A DNA stretch of 64,000 nt. It comes from Mycobacterium sp. 1081908.1 (lineage in GTDB: Bacteria; Actinomycetota; Actinomycetes; Mycobacteriales; Mycobacteriaceae). The notes beneath the pieces are model-generated. The model did no database searches. It was not told where the DNA came from and worked only from the letters and a program-made list of their open reading frames with translations. Positions within the stretch are counted from its first letter, which is position 1; each line of letters begins with the position of its first letter. The DNA lies in NCBI RefSeq assembly GCF_001673535.1, contig NZ_LZLY01000005.1:1-64000 (forward strand), written 5' to 3'. A program made the position numbers and the translations under genes. This document shows, piece after piece, positions 34,269 through 42,849 of this stretch.

Positions 34269-35861
34269 CTACTGCGGGTTGCCCGTGTGGGGGTCGAGAG
34301 CCAGCGTCGGCTGGGTGGGACCGCTGAAATCGAACATCGCGGTGAGCGCGCCGGCGCGCTCGTCGAACGAGTGGTCGCCGACGCGCCCGGTGCTCCAGTT
34401 GTCCTCGATGAACCGCAGGATCGACGTCTGGTCGGTCAGGGTGTGGTCGACGAAATTCGTTCTGGCATAGGGAGATATCACCAGCAGCGGCAGCCGTGGG
34501 CCGTACCCGCAGCGGCCTTGGTACGCGGGGGGCGCGGCGGCGGGATCGCCGCATCGGGCCGGACCGTTCAGCGCGTCCTCGGGCGTGGCCGAGGTGGACA
34601 CGATCGGCGAGGGTTTGTGATCGTACCAGCCGTCGGAGTCGTCGTAGGCGACGACGATCGCCGTATCCCGCCACTGCGGGAGCCGCTGCAGGTGGTTGAT
34701 CGTCTCGACGAGGAACCGCTGCTCGTCGAGGGGATCGGAGTAACCGGCGTGCCCGTTTTGGTAGGCGGGCGGTTTGAGGAAGCTCACCGCCGGCAGGTGA
34801 CCGCCGTCGGCGGCGGTCCAGAAGTCGGACAGGTCGTATTGATGGTTGGCCTGATCACCGCGCCCGATCTTGTCGATCGCGCTCGGCGGCAGGTGATGCG
34901 GGTTGGCGGTGGACGGGTAGTACTGGAACGGCTCGTGGTGCGGGACGTAGTCGGGCTTGGCGCCGAACGGCAACGCCCCGGTTTTGCCGGTCCCGCCGAG
35001 GGTTTCGCCGATGTTGTGCGTGGCGCCGCACTCGGCGGTGCCGTCGGGCCTGCGGGCGGTGGGCCGGAAGCCGCCCTGGAACCAGCCCCACGTGACGCCC
35101 TTGGCGTTCAGCAGGTCGCCGACGTTCTTGTTGTCGGCGCCGAACTGCACCTGGTCCCGTGACGAGCAGTCGTCGCCGAGGGGCTGCGCGTCGTCGATCA
35201 GGGTGCCCCGCCCGTTGCCGGTGTCGTCGATCACCGTGTGGGGCGGGAACGGCTGCCCGCCCGGCATGAATTTGTTTGTCACGCCGTGCGTTTGGCCCGA
35301 GATCAGGTTGATGTGGCCGGGCGACGACGGGCCGAACGTGGTGTTGTAGAAGTTGTCGCTCATCGAGTAGTGCTGCGCGTAGTTCCATAGCGCGGTCACC
35401 GTGTTGCCGTCGTAGTAGCCCATCACCAGGCCGGGAGTGTTGAAGGACGGCGGCGGGCACGGGTCGCCCTGGGTGTGCTCGACGAACCGATCCATCGCGC
35501 CGGCGTTGAAGGCCAATTGTTCGGCCTGATATTCGTGGTCCTGATCGCAGGTCACGATCTGACCCGGGCCGCCCAGGCGCATCGGCTGCACCGAATTGGG
35601 ATTGTGCGTCAACAACTCCGGGGTCAGGCCGTCGACCGTAGGGGTGCCCGGGCTGGCGGTGAACGGTTGGCCGTCGACGCCCGCGGCCCGCGGATACGTG
35701 GCGAAGTAGTGGTCGAAGGAGACGTTCTCCTCGTAGATCACCACCAGGTGGTGGATCGGCGTGGCCGTCGCCGGCTCCGCGCCCGGGCTGGCGGGCCGGT
35801 GCCCGCACGCCGCGACGAGGCCGAGCGCCGCCAGCACCGCGGCGAAACGCGTGCGGTCCAT
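34269..35861 (-). CDS. Phosphoesterase-family lipoprotein (PF04185, acid phosphatase/phospholipase C superfamily)
   Basis: 530 residues from ATG 35861 with GAGGAGATC about 6 nt upstream. Signal peptide MDRTRFAAVLAALGLVAACGH with a lipobox-like VAAC. The phosphoesterase core shows HHLVVIYEENVSFDHYFATYP, where EEN and the nearby residues bind metal, then SPGHINLISGQTHG, IVVAYDDSDGWYDHKPSP and LLVISPYARTNFVDHT. The family includes mycobacterial phospholipases C and acid phosphatases. The length and the absence of a Tat motif fit the acid-phosphatase-like branch better, but the substrate is not evident. It is divergent from the Tat esterase at 35968. Confidence 0.88.
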   Translation of the reverse strand: MDRTRFAAVLAALGLVAACGHRPASPGAEPATATPIHHLVVIYEENVSFDHYFATYPRAAGVDGQPFTASPGTPTVDGLTPELLTHNPNSVQPMRLGGPGQIVTCDQDHEYQAEQLAFNAGAMDRFVEHTQGDPCPPPSFNTPGLVMGYYDGNTVTALWNYAQHYSMSDNFYNTTFGPSSPGHINLISGQTHGVTNKFMPGGQPFPPHTVIDDTGNGRGTLIDDAQPLGDDCSSRDQVQFGADNKNVGDLLNAKGVTWGWFQGGFRPTARRPDGTAECGATHNIGETLGGTGKTGALPFGAKPDYVPHHEPFQYYPSTANPHHLPPSAIDKIGRGDQANHQYDLSDFWTAADGGHLPAVSFLKPPAYQNGHAGYSDPLDEQRFLVETINHLQRLPQWRDTAIVVAYDDSDGWYDHKPSPIVSTSATPEDALNGPARCGDPAAAPPAYQGRCGYGPRLPLLVISPYARTNFVDHTLTDQTSILRFIEDNWSTGRVGDHSFDERAGALTAMFDFSGPTQPTLALDPHTGNPQ

Positions 35862-35967
35862 CAAAGATCTCCTCTTCGTGACCAACAGATCACGTCAGAT
35901 CACGCAATGCTTCCAATACGGCGTGGCTCGGCCGGTAATGCCGGTCCGGCGCGGCATCATTGCGATC

Positions 35968-36828
35968 ATGCCTGACCTGACACGCCGGGCGGTGCTCCGG
36001 ATGGGTGCCGGTGCCAGCCTCGGGGCCGCCGGCGTGTTCGCCCTCGGCGCCCTGCTGGATCCGACCAAGCCGCAAGCGGCTCCCGCCCCCTTCGAGCCGT
36101 CGGCCGCCAGCAGCAACCTGCCGAACAGACTGACCGGTTCCTTCGTCTCGGCGGCCCGCGGCGGCGTCAAGACCAACTGGGTGATCGCCCTGCCTCCCGG
36201 GCAGAAGGCCGAAGCCGGCACCCTGCGTCCGGTCATCGCGCTGCACGGCAAGGACGGCGACGCCAACATGATGCTCGACTGCGGTGTCGAGAAGGCGCTG
36301 GCGCAGTTGGTCAAGGAAGGCAAACCGGCATTCGCGGTGGTGGGCGTCGACGGCGGGGCCAACAGCTACTGGCACCGCAGGGCCTCGGGCGAGGATCCCG
36401 GCGCGATGGTGCTCGAGGAACTGCTGCCCATGCTGTCATCGATGGGTTTCGACACCTCCCGGGTGGCTTTCATGGGGTGGTCGATGGGCGGCTACGGGGC
36501 GCTGCACCTGGGCGCCAAGCTGGGTCCGGCGCGAACGGCCGGGATCTGCGCGATCAGCCCGGCGCTGTACACCTCCTTCACCGGCAGCGAGGCGGGAGCC
36601 TTCGACAGCTACGACGACTGGGTCCAGAACAGCGTCGTGGGTGTGCCGGCGCTGAACTCGATTCCGCTGCGCGTGGACTGCGGCACCTTCGACCGCTTCT
36701 ATTTCGCCACAAGGCAATTCGTCGCGCAGCTGAAGACCAAGCCGGCGGGTAGTTTTTCCCTCGGTGGACACGACATCGGCTACTGGCGAACGCAATTGCC
36801 GGGCGAGCTGGCCTGGATGGCGACCTAG
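35968..36828 (+). CDS. Tat-exported alpha/beta-hydrolase esterase (Rv0519c-like)
   Basis: 286 residues from ATG 35968. The N-terminus MPDLTRRAVLRMGAGASLGAAGVFALGALL is a twin-arginine-type signal (RR at 6-7). The hydrolase domain has VIALHGKDGDANMM, the nucleophile elbow FMGWSMGGYGAL (GxSxG), Asp candidates in VDCGTFDRFYFA and the catalytic His in FSLGGHDIGYWR. It resembles D-family or antigen-85-like esterases acting on envelope lipids or acetyl groups. It lies 9 bp ahead of the acyltransferase gene at 36838 and probably shares its transcript, perhaps balancing acylation and deacylation of a surface molecule. Confidence 0.9.
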   Translation: MPDLTRRAVLRMGAGASLGAAGVFALGALLDPTKPQAAPAPFEPSAASSNLPNRLTGSFVSAARGGVKTNWVIALPPGQKAEAGTLRPVIALHGKDGDANMMLDCGVEKALAQLVKEGKPAFAVVGVDGGANSYWHRRASGEDPGAMVLEELLPMLSSMGFDTSRVAFMGWSMGGYGALHLGAKLGPARTAGICAISPALYTSFTGSEAGAFDSYDDWVQNSVVGVPALNSIPLRVDCGTFDRFYFATRQFVAQLKTKPAGSFSLGGHDIGYWRTQLPGELAWMAT

Positions 36829-36837
36829 GCCACGCAG

Positions 36838-38997
36838 ATGACAGTCCGGCAGGAAGTGCTCGCCAGCGGCCCACGTCGAGTGGAGCGGCGGACTTCCCGG
36901 AAGGGATTCCGGCCCGACATCGAGGGCTTGCGCGCGGTCGCGGTCATCGCCGTGGTCCTCTATCACGCGGGCATCCCGGGAGTCCCCGGCGGCTACATCG
37001 GCGTGGACGTCTTCTTCGTCATCTCCGGCTTCCTCATCACCGGCCTGCTGTGGCGCGAGGTCACCACCACCGATACCGTCCGGCTGGGCCGCTTCTACGG
37101 CGCGCGCGCCCGGCGCCTGCTGCCCGCCGCGGCCACGGTCGGCGTCGTCACCGCCGCGGCGGCGGCCGCGGTGCTGCCGCCCCTGCAGGCGCGCGGCGTC
37201 TTCCTGGACGGCATCGCCAGCGCCCTGTACGTCGGCAACTACCGGTTCGCCCAGCAGGGCACCGACTACCTGTCGGCCGACGCCCCGTCGCCTTTCCAGC
37301 ACTACTGGTCGCTGGGCGTCGAGGAGCAGTTCTATCTGGTGTGGCCGGTGCTGATCATCGGCACCGCGTGGCTGGTCCGCCGCGTGAAAAGCGGTGCCGC
37401 CACGGGGCCGACGCCCTATGCGGTGGTGCTCGCGGTGGTGGGCGCCGCGTCGCTGGCGGCGGGCGTGGTGTGGACGCGCACGTCGCCCGCCTTCGCGTTC
37501 TTCTCGTTGCCGACCCGCGCCTGGGAGCTGGCGGCGGGCGGCCTGGTCGCCCTGTCGATCCCGGTGTGGCGCAGGCTGCCCCTGCTGTCCGCGTCGATCG
37601 CGGGTTGGGGCGGCCTGGGGCTGATCGTGCTCACTTGCACCCAGCTGGGTCCCGGCACCCCCTACCCCGGCACCGCGGCGCTGCTGCCCGTGCTGGGCAC
37701 CGCGCTGGTGATCGGCGCCGGGTGCGTGACGGGCGGCCTGGGGGCCGGCCGCGTGCTGTGCAAGCCGGCGATGCGCGCGATCGGCCGGGTGTCCTACTCG
37801 TGGTACCTGTGGCACTGGCCGGTGCTGTTGCTCATGCCGCAGCTGCTGGGCGAGCCCGCGGGGCTGCCGGCCCGGCTGACCGCGACCGCCGTCTCCGCCG
37901 GTCTGGCGGTGATCACGCTGCACCTGGTCGAGGACCCCGGCCGGTTCGCCGCCGCCCTGCGCCACTCGGCGAGGGCCAGCCTCGCGGTGGCCGGCGCCGC
38001 CAGCGCGGCCGCGGCCTGCGCCTGCGTGCTGTTGCTGGCGTTGACGCCGGTGCCGGCGGGTCACGGGGTGGCGGCCCCGAAGGCCAACATCGTCGCGGTG
38101 CCCGCGCCGAACGTCCCCGCCGTCGGCGCGACCGAAGCGGCGCTGCGCCAGGCCGTCGCGCAGGTGCGCGAGGCCGTGGCCGCGACCGCTGCGCTGCGGG
38201 CCGTCCCGTCCAACCTGGACCCGCCGCTCGCCAAGGCACCCGCCGACAAGGCGGCCGTCTTCGTCAACGGGTGCGTGCGCTCGTGGCGCGACGTCGGCCA
38301 AAGCGAATGCGCGACGGGCGATTTGGCGTCGCCGACGACGGTGGCCCTGGTCGGCGACTCGCACGCCGCCATGTGGGAGCCGGCCTTCGAGCAGGTCGCC
38401 GAGCAGCGGCACTGGCGCCTCGAGGCGCTGGCCAAGGTGACCTGCCCGCTGCAGGAACTTCGCATCACCAGCCCGTATCTCGGCCGCGAGTACACGGAAT
38501 GCGTCCAGTGGCGCGGCCAGATCATGGACCGGCTGAAGGCCGAGCGGCCGCGCCTGATCGTGCTCGACATGAGCCGGCGCTACGGGGCCGATTTCGGTTT
38601 CACCTCATACGATCCCGCGTGGATCGACACCCTGGGCCGCACCGTCGAACAGTTGCGCAGCACCGGCGCCGCCGTGCTCGTCCTCGGGCCCGCCCCGGAT
38701 CCGCACGGCCCCGTGCCCGCCTGCCTGTCGGGTCACCTCGACGACGCGACCGCGTGCGCGCCGGCCCGCTCGGCCGCGCTCGACGAAGACGGCATCGGCG
38801 CCGAGCGGGCGGCGACGACCGTCGCCGGCGGGCAGTACGCCGACCTGACCGACCTGTTCTGCGCCGCCGACCGCTGCCCGGTGATCGTCGGCAACACGCT
38901 GGTTTTCCGGGACGACAACCACATCACGACCGAATACGCGCGACTGCTGACGCCGGTGATCGGTGCGCTGGCAGACCGCGCCCTGGCGGATGGCTGA
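36838..38997 (+). CDS. OafA-type acyltransferase 3 with C-terminal SGNH domain
   Basis: 719 residues from ATG 36838. Residues 25-390 form the acyltransferase-3 domain with ten helices: FRPDIEGLRAVAVIAVVLYHAG, where His is probably catalytic, DVFFVISGFLITGLLWRE, and FQHYWSLGVEEQFYLVWP. One further helix and a linker lead to an SGNH/AlgX-like domain (from about residue 480) with VALVGDSHAAMWEP (GDSH nucleophile) and the C-terminal DNH (FRDDNHITTEYARLL). Such fusions O-acylate cell-surface glycans or lipids: the membrane part moves the acyl group outward and the SGNH domain transfers it. The target is unknown. Confidence 0.92.
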   Translation: MTVRQEVLASGPRRVERRTSRKGFRPDIEGLRAVAVIAVVLYHAGIPGVPGGYIGVDVFFVISGFLITGLLWREVTTTDTVRLGRFYGARARRLLPAAATVGVVTAAAAAAVLPPLQARGVFLDGIASALYVGNYRFAQQGTDYLSADAPSPFQHYWSLGVEEQFYLVWPVLIIGTAWLVRRVKSGAATGPTPYAVVLAVVGAASLAAGVVWTRTSPAFAFFSLPTRAWELAAGGLVALSIPVWRRLPLLSASIAGWGGLGLIVLTCTQLGPGTPYPGTAALLPVLGTALVIGAGCVTGGLGAGRVLCKPAMRAIGRVSYSWYLWHWPVLLLMPQLLGEPAGLPARLTATAVSAGLAVITLHLVEDPGRFAAALRHSARASLAVAGAASAAAACACVLLLALTPVPAGHGVAAPKANIVAVPAPNVPAVGATEAALRQAVAQVREAVAATAALRAVPSNLDPPLAKAPADKAAVFVNGCVRSWRDVGQSECATGDLASPTTVALVGDSHAAMWEPAFEQVAEQRHWRLEALAKVTCPLQELRITSPYLGREYTECVQWRGQIMDRLKAERPRLIVLDMSRRYGADFGFTSYDPAWIDTLGRTVEQLRSTGAAVLVLGPAPDPHGPVPACLSGHLDDATACAPARSAALDEDGIGAERAATTVAGGQYADLTDLFCAADRCPVIVGNTLVFRDDNHITTEYARLLTPVIGALADRALADG

Positions 38998-39062
38998 CGT
39001 GTAATGAACTTCTCGCCGCGCACGAACGTCAAATCAGTGAAAGGTGTTTGGAGGTTTTCAAG

Positions 39063-39179
39063 ATGACTCCGCTGCTGCTGATCTGCATTGCGGCCATCGC
39101 GCCCGTCGCGGGCGTCGGCCTGATGCAGTTGCAAACGCGCCTGGAACAATGGGATTACGAGCGCCACGCGGAAGACTAG
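39063..39179 (+). CDS. Small single-TM protein of 38 residues
   Basis: 38 residues from ATG 39063 (MTPLLLICIAAIAPVAGVGL...). GGAGG at 39050-39054 is 8 nt upstream, and a terminator-like hairpin follows the TAG at 39177-39179. Residues 3-20 form one membrane helix; the tail QLQTRLEQWDYERHAED is amphipathic and charged. It lies 65 bp after the acyltransferase and may be co-transcribed. The good ribosome site and hairpin support a real gene despite its size. Function is unknown. Confidence 0.65.
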   Translation: MTPLLLICIAAIAPVAGVGLMQLQTRLEQWDYERHAED

Positions 39180-39180
39180 C

Positions 39181-39208
39181 CTAAAGCCTTGCGCGCCTAG
39201 GGCTTTGG
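39181..39208 (+). terminator. Hairpin after the 38-residue protein gene
   Basis: CTAAAGCC (39181-39188) pairs with GGCTTTGG (39201-39208), 8 bp with one G-U pair, around a 12-nt loop. It starts 1 bp after the stop codon of the small gene and lies 15 bp before the end of the convergent GDSL gene, so it could serve both strands. Confidence 0.5.
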
Positions 39209-39223
39209 CCGCTCATCCAGACA

Positions 39224-39919
39224 TCACCGAGACAGCTGCATGCCGATCAGCGGCGCGATCTTGTCCGCCAGATACTGATGCCCCGCGTCGTTGGGGTGCA
39301 CGCCGTCGGGGCCGATCAGGTCCGGCCTGTCGACGAACCAGCGATCGCCGATCGGATCGACGAACGTCGCCCCCGCGGCCCGCGCCGCGCCGTTGAGAAC
39401 GTCGCGAATCTCCAGGACCGAATCGGGCACGTCGGCGGTCGGCCACGGCGGCCCGATCACCAGCAGCCGGGCGGACGGCGACCGCAGCCGCGCGAGACCG
39501 AAGGTGTCACGCACCCTGGCGGCCAGCAGTTCCGGGTCCTCGGGGTGGAAGCCCTGGTCGTTTCGGGACCCGAAGAACACTACCAACGCATCCTCGGGCT
39601 TGACCGCCCTGCCGGTCAGGTCCTCGAAGACGCTGCCGTGGTCACCGGTCACGCCGTAGCCGGCCCGGCCTTCGGCCGCCACGTCGGGCACCACCCGCAC
39701 GCCGCGCTGGGACAGCGTGTGCCAGGCCAGGGCGGTCCACGATTTCGGGCCGAGGCCGCCCTCGTCGGTCCCGGTGGTGTAGGAGTCGCCGATCACGGCC
39801 ACGTGGTTCAGCCGGGAATCCAGGGTCAGGGTTTGGTAGGCCCGGACCCGCGCCGGGTCCGCAACGACGACGCCCGCCGCCAGGGCGAGGCCGAGTATGA
39901 GCGTGACCAGGCGACTCAC
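39224..39919 (-). CDS. Secreted SGNH/GDSL hydrolase (Rv0518-like)
   Basis: 231 residues from GTG 39919, the same length as the M. tuberculosis protein that I recall. A signal peptide or anchor (MSRLVTLILGLALAAGVVVADPARVRA) precedes the SGNH domain: VAVIGDSYTTGTDEGG carries the nucleophile Ser, VVVFFGSRNDQGFHPED the block III Asn, and IGPDGVHPNDAGHQYLADKI the catalytic Asp and His. It probably acts on an ester outside the plasma membrane. It lies between two acyltransferase genes, which supports a role in acyl editing of envelope molecules. Confidence 0.9.
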   Translation of the reverse strand: MSRLVTLILGLALAAGVVVADPARVRAYQTLTLDSRLNHVAVIGDSYTTGTDEGGLGPKSWTALAWHTLSQRGVRVVPDVAAEGRAGYGVTGDHGSVFEDLTGRAVKPEDALVVFFGSRNDQGFHPEDPELLAARVRDTFGLARLRSPSARLLVIGPPWPTADVPDSVLEIRDVLNGAARAAGATFVDPIGDRWFVDRPDLIGPDGVHPNDAGHQYLADKIAPLIGMQLSR

Positions 39920-40086
39920 CGCTACCTCCCCCCGAAAGCTGCATCGTCGTGCGCCGCGTCCAAATCAACGGAATCGTACGAGTAAACGGCGCGAACCGGG
40001 CCTCAATCCGCGCAATGGCGGCCGGCCGCTATCGCCATGGTATCGACGGTTCCGTGCGCGACCCGATTCACTCGCCGAGGTAAATC

Positions 40087-41331
40087 TCACACCGCGCGGG
40101 CCGAAATCGCTTCCCGCGCATCCTCGATGGGGCGAACGTTGGCGCTGGCCGGCACGCGTTCGTCGGGCTCGGGTTTCGCGCTCGCGGGCCGGACGTCGAC
40201 CATCCGGCGCATCCAGCGGCGCGCGGGCTCTTCGACGAAGTGATACAGCAGGATTGACATGCCCACGGCGATCGCGAGCAGGCCGGCGACGTTCCATTTC
40301 CACGGGTTGTCCTGCGGCGTGAGCTCGAACTGTTCGACCGCCCATCCCCAGCCGGTGTGCACCAGCTCATGGACCATGTACAGGCAGAACGAGATCTGCC
40401 CGCCATACACCATGATCCGGGTGGACAGCATCCGCGGCAGGCCACCCACGCCGATCGCCAGCGCGATCACCAGCGGAACGAACAGCATGTCGACCACCCC
40501 GCCGCTGTCGTTCTCCACGACCCCGGCGATCGGGTGCGCGCTGAACCAGTACAGGACGCCCACCATTGCCGCCAGCAAAAGCAGGGACACGTACCCGGCG
40601 ACGCGGCGGCCGCGATCCGTCAGCCGCAACCTGCGCACGGCGGCGCAGGCCAGGGCGCCGGCGACGAACTGGGTCACGATTCGCGGCAGCCAGCTCCACG
40701 GTGTGTAGAAGTGGCCACTGGCCAGCAGCATCACCACCGGCGGCAGCGACGCGGCGAAGGCCAGCACCATCAGGCTGCGCGCCCTCGTCGCCTGCTTCAT
40801 CCGCAGGATCACCAACACGAGCACGCCGAAGAGCAAGTAGGCCAGCCATTCCGCGCTGATCGACCAGGCCGGCCCGTCCCAGCTGGAGTCGTCGAAGAAC
40901 GGCGTGAACCACAGCTGGACCAGCAGGATCTGGCGCACGTAGCTGATCGCGGTGAGCTGGCCGGCGTCGGGCGACGGCACGTGCCCGACGTGCAGGGTGA
41001 AGATCACCCACAGGGCGGCCAGGTGCAACGTGACCAGATACACCGGCCACACGCGGGCCAGCCGCAACCACAGGAAGTGCAGGGTGGCGCGCGTCGACCA
41101 CGACCGGCCCATGCGGTCGAGGTAGTTCCAGGTCAGCACGAACCCGCTGAGGATGAAGAAGAGGTCGACGCCCTGGGCCCCGCAGTTGAGCACGGGCGCA
41201 AGGGCGTCGTGGAGGTCGGGCGACGCGTCGCCCAGCATCGGCCGGAAGTGAAACAGCACAACCCACAGCGCGGCGACGATGCGTAGTCCGGTCAGGGCCT
41301 TGATCTCGCCCCTGATCTCTGCGCCGCGCAC
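40087..41331 (-). CDS. Acyltransferase 3 family membrane protein (Rv0517-like)
   Basis: 414 residues from GTG 41331. Acyltransferase-3 domain only: IKALTGLRIVAALWVVLFHFRPML with the catalytic-type His, GVDLFFILSGFVLTWNYLDRMG, LRLARVWPVYLVTLHLAALW and WDGPAWSISAEWLAYLLFG, then about ten helices and a polar C-terminal tail (about 45 residues, PASAKPEPDERVPASANV). Unlike the 719-residue protein nearby, it has no SGNH domain; the separate GDSL hydrolase gene downstream on the same strand could supply one, which is inference. Confidence 0.9.
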   Translation of the reverse strand: MRGAEIRGEIKALTGLRIVAALWVVLFHFRPMLGDASPDLHDALAPVLNCGAQGVDLFFILSGFVLTWNYLDRMGRSWSTRATLHFLWLRLARVWPVYLVTLHLAALWVIFTLHVGHVPSPDAGQLTAISYVRQILLVQLWFTPFFDDSSWDGPAWSISAEWLAYLLFGVLVLVILRMKQATRARSLMVLAFAASLPPVVMLLASGHFYTPWSWLPRIVTQFVAGALACAAVRRLRLTDRGRRVAGYVSLLLLAAMVGVLYWFSAHPIAGVVENDSGGVVDMLFVPLVIALAIGVGGLPRMLSTRIMVYGGQISFCLYMVHELVHTGWGWAVEQFELTPQDNPWKWNVAGLLAIAVGMSILLYHFVEEPARRWMRRMVDVRPASAKPEPDERVPASANVRPIEDAREAISARAV

Positions 41332-41645
41332 GTTGCTCTTTCCGCCTGGACTCTTGCTGTTTCGTATCCCTGGTTACCGGCTGACCGGGCGATGATTGAG
41401 CCCCCCGACCGACAACCGGCAGCCATGGAAGCGTAACAGCGCGAGCGCGCCGATCGCGTGATGGGCCGTGGCGTGGCACGGGTGTCGACGGGCGCCACGC
41501 GTCGCCTCGCGCAAGCCGTCGGCGTCGCTTTCGCCCAGGCCAACCCCCCCGAAAGTGGCTTCTTAGCAAAGAGTTAGGAGCGGCTGTCGGTCTCCTTATA
41601 TTTGGCGGGCACCTTTAGAGAACAGGACTCGGCGAAGGGGCGCTC
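41332..41645. other. 314-bp divergent intergenic region, no gene seen
   Basis: It separates the acyltransferase (minus) from the STAS-domain gene (plus). I see no ORF with a credible ribosome site and no RNA gene. The half next to the STAS gene is noticeably AT-richer and carries the promoter-like pair described separately. A C7 run lies near 41544-41550. Confidence 0.6.
41574..41602 (+). promoter_or_regulatory. Promoter-like hexamers for the STAS-domain gene
   Basis: TTAGGA (41574-41579) and TATATT (41597-41602) are spaced by 17 nt, with the -10 hexamer 43 bp upstream of the ATG at 41646. This is an acceptable housekeeping-type arrangement. I saw no clear SigF-type GTTT/GGGTAT pair, although anti-anti-sigma genes are often under alternative sigma factors. 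Confidence 0.4.
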
Positions 41646-42077
41646 ATGACGATCACCAATGTCGCGACGCGGCACGGTTACGGCACCTTCGAGTGCGGCC
41701 GCGCCCAGATTCGCGCCCACTGCCGTCACCTGGCGACCGTGGTGACCGTTCGCGGCGACGTCGACGCCGACAACGTCGACCGGGTCAGCGAATACCTTTG
41801 GCGATTCACCCTCGGGAGCAACCCGGTGGTGCTCGACCTGACCGACGTGAGCCACATTGCCGCGTCCGGCATCTCGCTGGTGCACCGGCTCGACGAGGAC
41901 TGCCGCGCCGCCGGGGTGGAGTGGACGCTCGTCGCGGGCCCCGCGATCACCGGACTGCTGGGCGACCAGGGCGAGTTTCCGATCGCGCGCTCGGTGCACG
42001 AGGCGCTGCGCAACCTGGCCGAGGCCATAGTCAGCCGGCGTCAGCTCGTGCTGCCGCTCATCAAGAAGACGGCTTAG
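41646..42077 (+). CDS. STAS-domain anti-anti-sigma factor (Rv0516c-like)
   Basis: 143 residues from ATG 41646 with GAAGGGG upstream. The STAS fold is evident: RHLATVVTVRGDVDADNVDRVSEYLWRF, then the phosphorylation loop VVLDLTDVSHIAASGISLVHRLDEDC, where the Ser in AASGIS is the conserved regulatory serine, and VEWTLVAGPAI. Such proteins, when unphosphorylated, bind an anti-sigma kinase and free its sigma factor. In M. tuberculosis the orthologue is linked to SigF-type control and osmotic signalling through PknD, as I recall. Its stop overlaps the convergent stop at 42074. Confidence 0.9.
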   Translation: MTITNVATRHGYGTFECGRAQIRAHCRHLATVVTVRGDVDADNVDRVSEYLWRFTLGSNPVVLDLTDVSHIAASGISLVHRLDEDCRAAGVEWTLVAGPAITGLLGDQGEFPIARSVHEALRNLAEAIVSRRQLVLPLIKKTA

Positions 42078-42325
42078 TTTTTCGGGGCCCGTTCCCGGCG
42101 CAGCCGCGCGATGCCCAGCACCGCCAGCACCCCCGCGGTCGTCACCAGCACCAGGGCCAGCAACAGCAGCTGTGGGTCGTACACCAACGACGTGGTGAAC
42201 GGCTGCCCGTCGGCGATGGGCGCGACACGCACCGTGTGACGCGCGTGCACCCAGGCCACCCCCGCGCCCGCGAGCGCCGCGCAGGCCACGACGAGCAAGA
42301 CCAGGGCCCTGAAGCGGGCGTTCAC
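42074..42325 (-). CDS. Small two-TM membrane protein (Rv0514-like)
   Basis: 83 residues from ATG 42325, overlapping the stop of the DUF3093-like gene. Two helices (about 7-26 and 52-72) are separated by an external loop (HTVRVAPIADGQPFTTSLVYDPQ); the tail is basic (RLRRERAPKN). It is the last gene of the haem operon run. No function is known. Confidence 0.82.
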   Translation of the reverse strand: MNARFRALVLLVVACAALAGAGVAWVHARHTVRVAPIADGQPFTTSLVYDPQLLLLALVLVTTAGVLAVLGIARLRRERAPKN

Positions 42326-42849
42326 GACGGCGACCCGTCTTCAAAGTCGTCGGCGACGTCGGACCCGGCGGGTTCCACCCGCTCCTGAACCAGCGGGGTC
42401 AGCGCCGCCCGGAGGTGCCGATGGCGGCGCGCCCAGGCCTGGGCGGTGCGATCGTTGGTGAGCTTGAGCCCGATCCCGATCCGGCCGCGCGGCACCCCCA
42501 CCAATTCGCCGAGAGCCCGCGCGGACTGCCACTTCGCCAGCTCCTTGCCGGAGGCCTGGTGGTGCTCGGGAGCCGGATAGACCCTGACGATTTCGCGCAC
42601 CAGGATGGTTTCGGTGCCCTGCCGCAAGGCGTCCTCGGTGAGCTCGACGGAGACGTGGATCCGCGCCGCCTTCACCTGCAACCCCACGAACGCCGACACC
42701 ACCACCAGGAAGATCGCCGGAACGACCAGCGACACCTTGGCACCGCTCCAGATCTCGATCAGCACCATGGCGCCGGCCGACGCCGGGCCCAACGCCACCC
42801 ACCACCAGCTCGCGCCGGGCTCGTAGAACAGCGGCCGTGCTTCTGTCAT
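42322..42849 (-). CDS. DUF3093-like membrane protein (Rv0513-like)
   Basis: 175 residues from ATG 42849, overlapping the hemB stop (ATGA). Two N-terminal helices (ASWWWVALGPASAGAMVLIEIW and VSLVVPAIFLVVVSAFVGLQV) are followed by a cytoplasmic PH-like domain (ARIHVSVELTEDALRQGTETILVREIVRVYP). This fits the DUF3093 architecture. Its translational coupling to hemB is conserved in mycobacteria as I recall; the role in haem synthesis, if any, is unknown. Confidence 0.82.
   Translation of the reverse strand: MTEARPLFYEPGASWWWVALGPASAGAMVLIEIWSGAKVSLVVPAIFLVVVSAFVGLQVKAARIHVSVELTEDALRQGTETILVREIVRVYPAPEHHQASGKELAKWQSARALGELVGVPRGRIGIGLKLTNDRTAQAWARRHRHLRAALTPLVQERVEPAGSDVADDFEDGSPS

Noticed and set aside
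41292..41543. 83-residue minus-strand frame in the gap upstream of the acyltransferase gene
   Set aside because: Random Ala/Arg/Ser composition, no ribosome site, and overlaps the start region of a well-supported gene.
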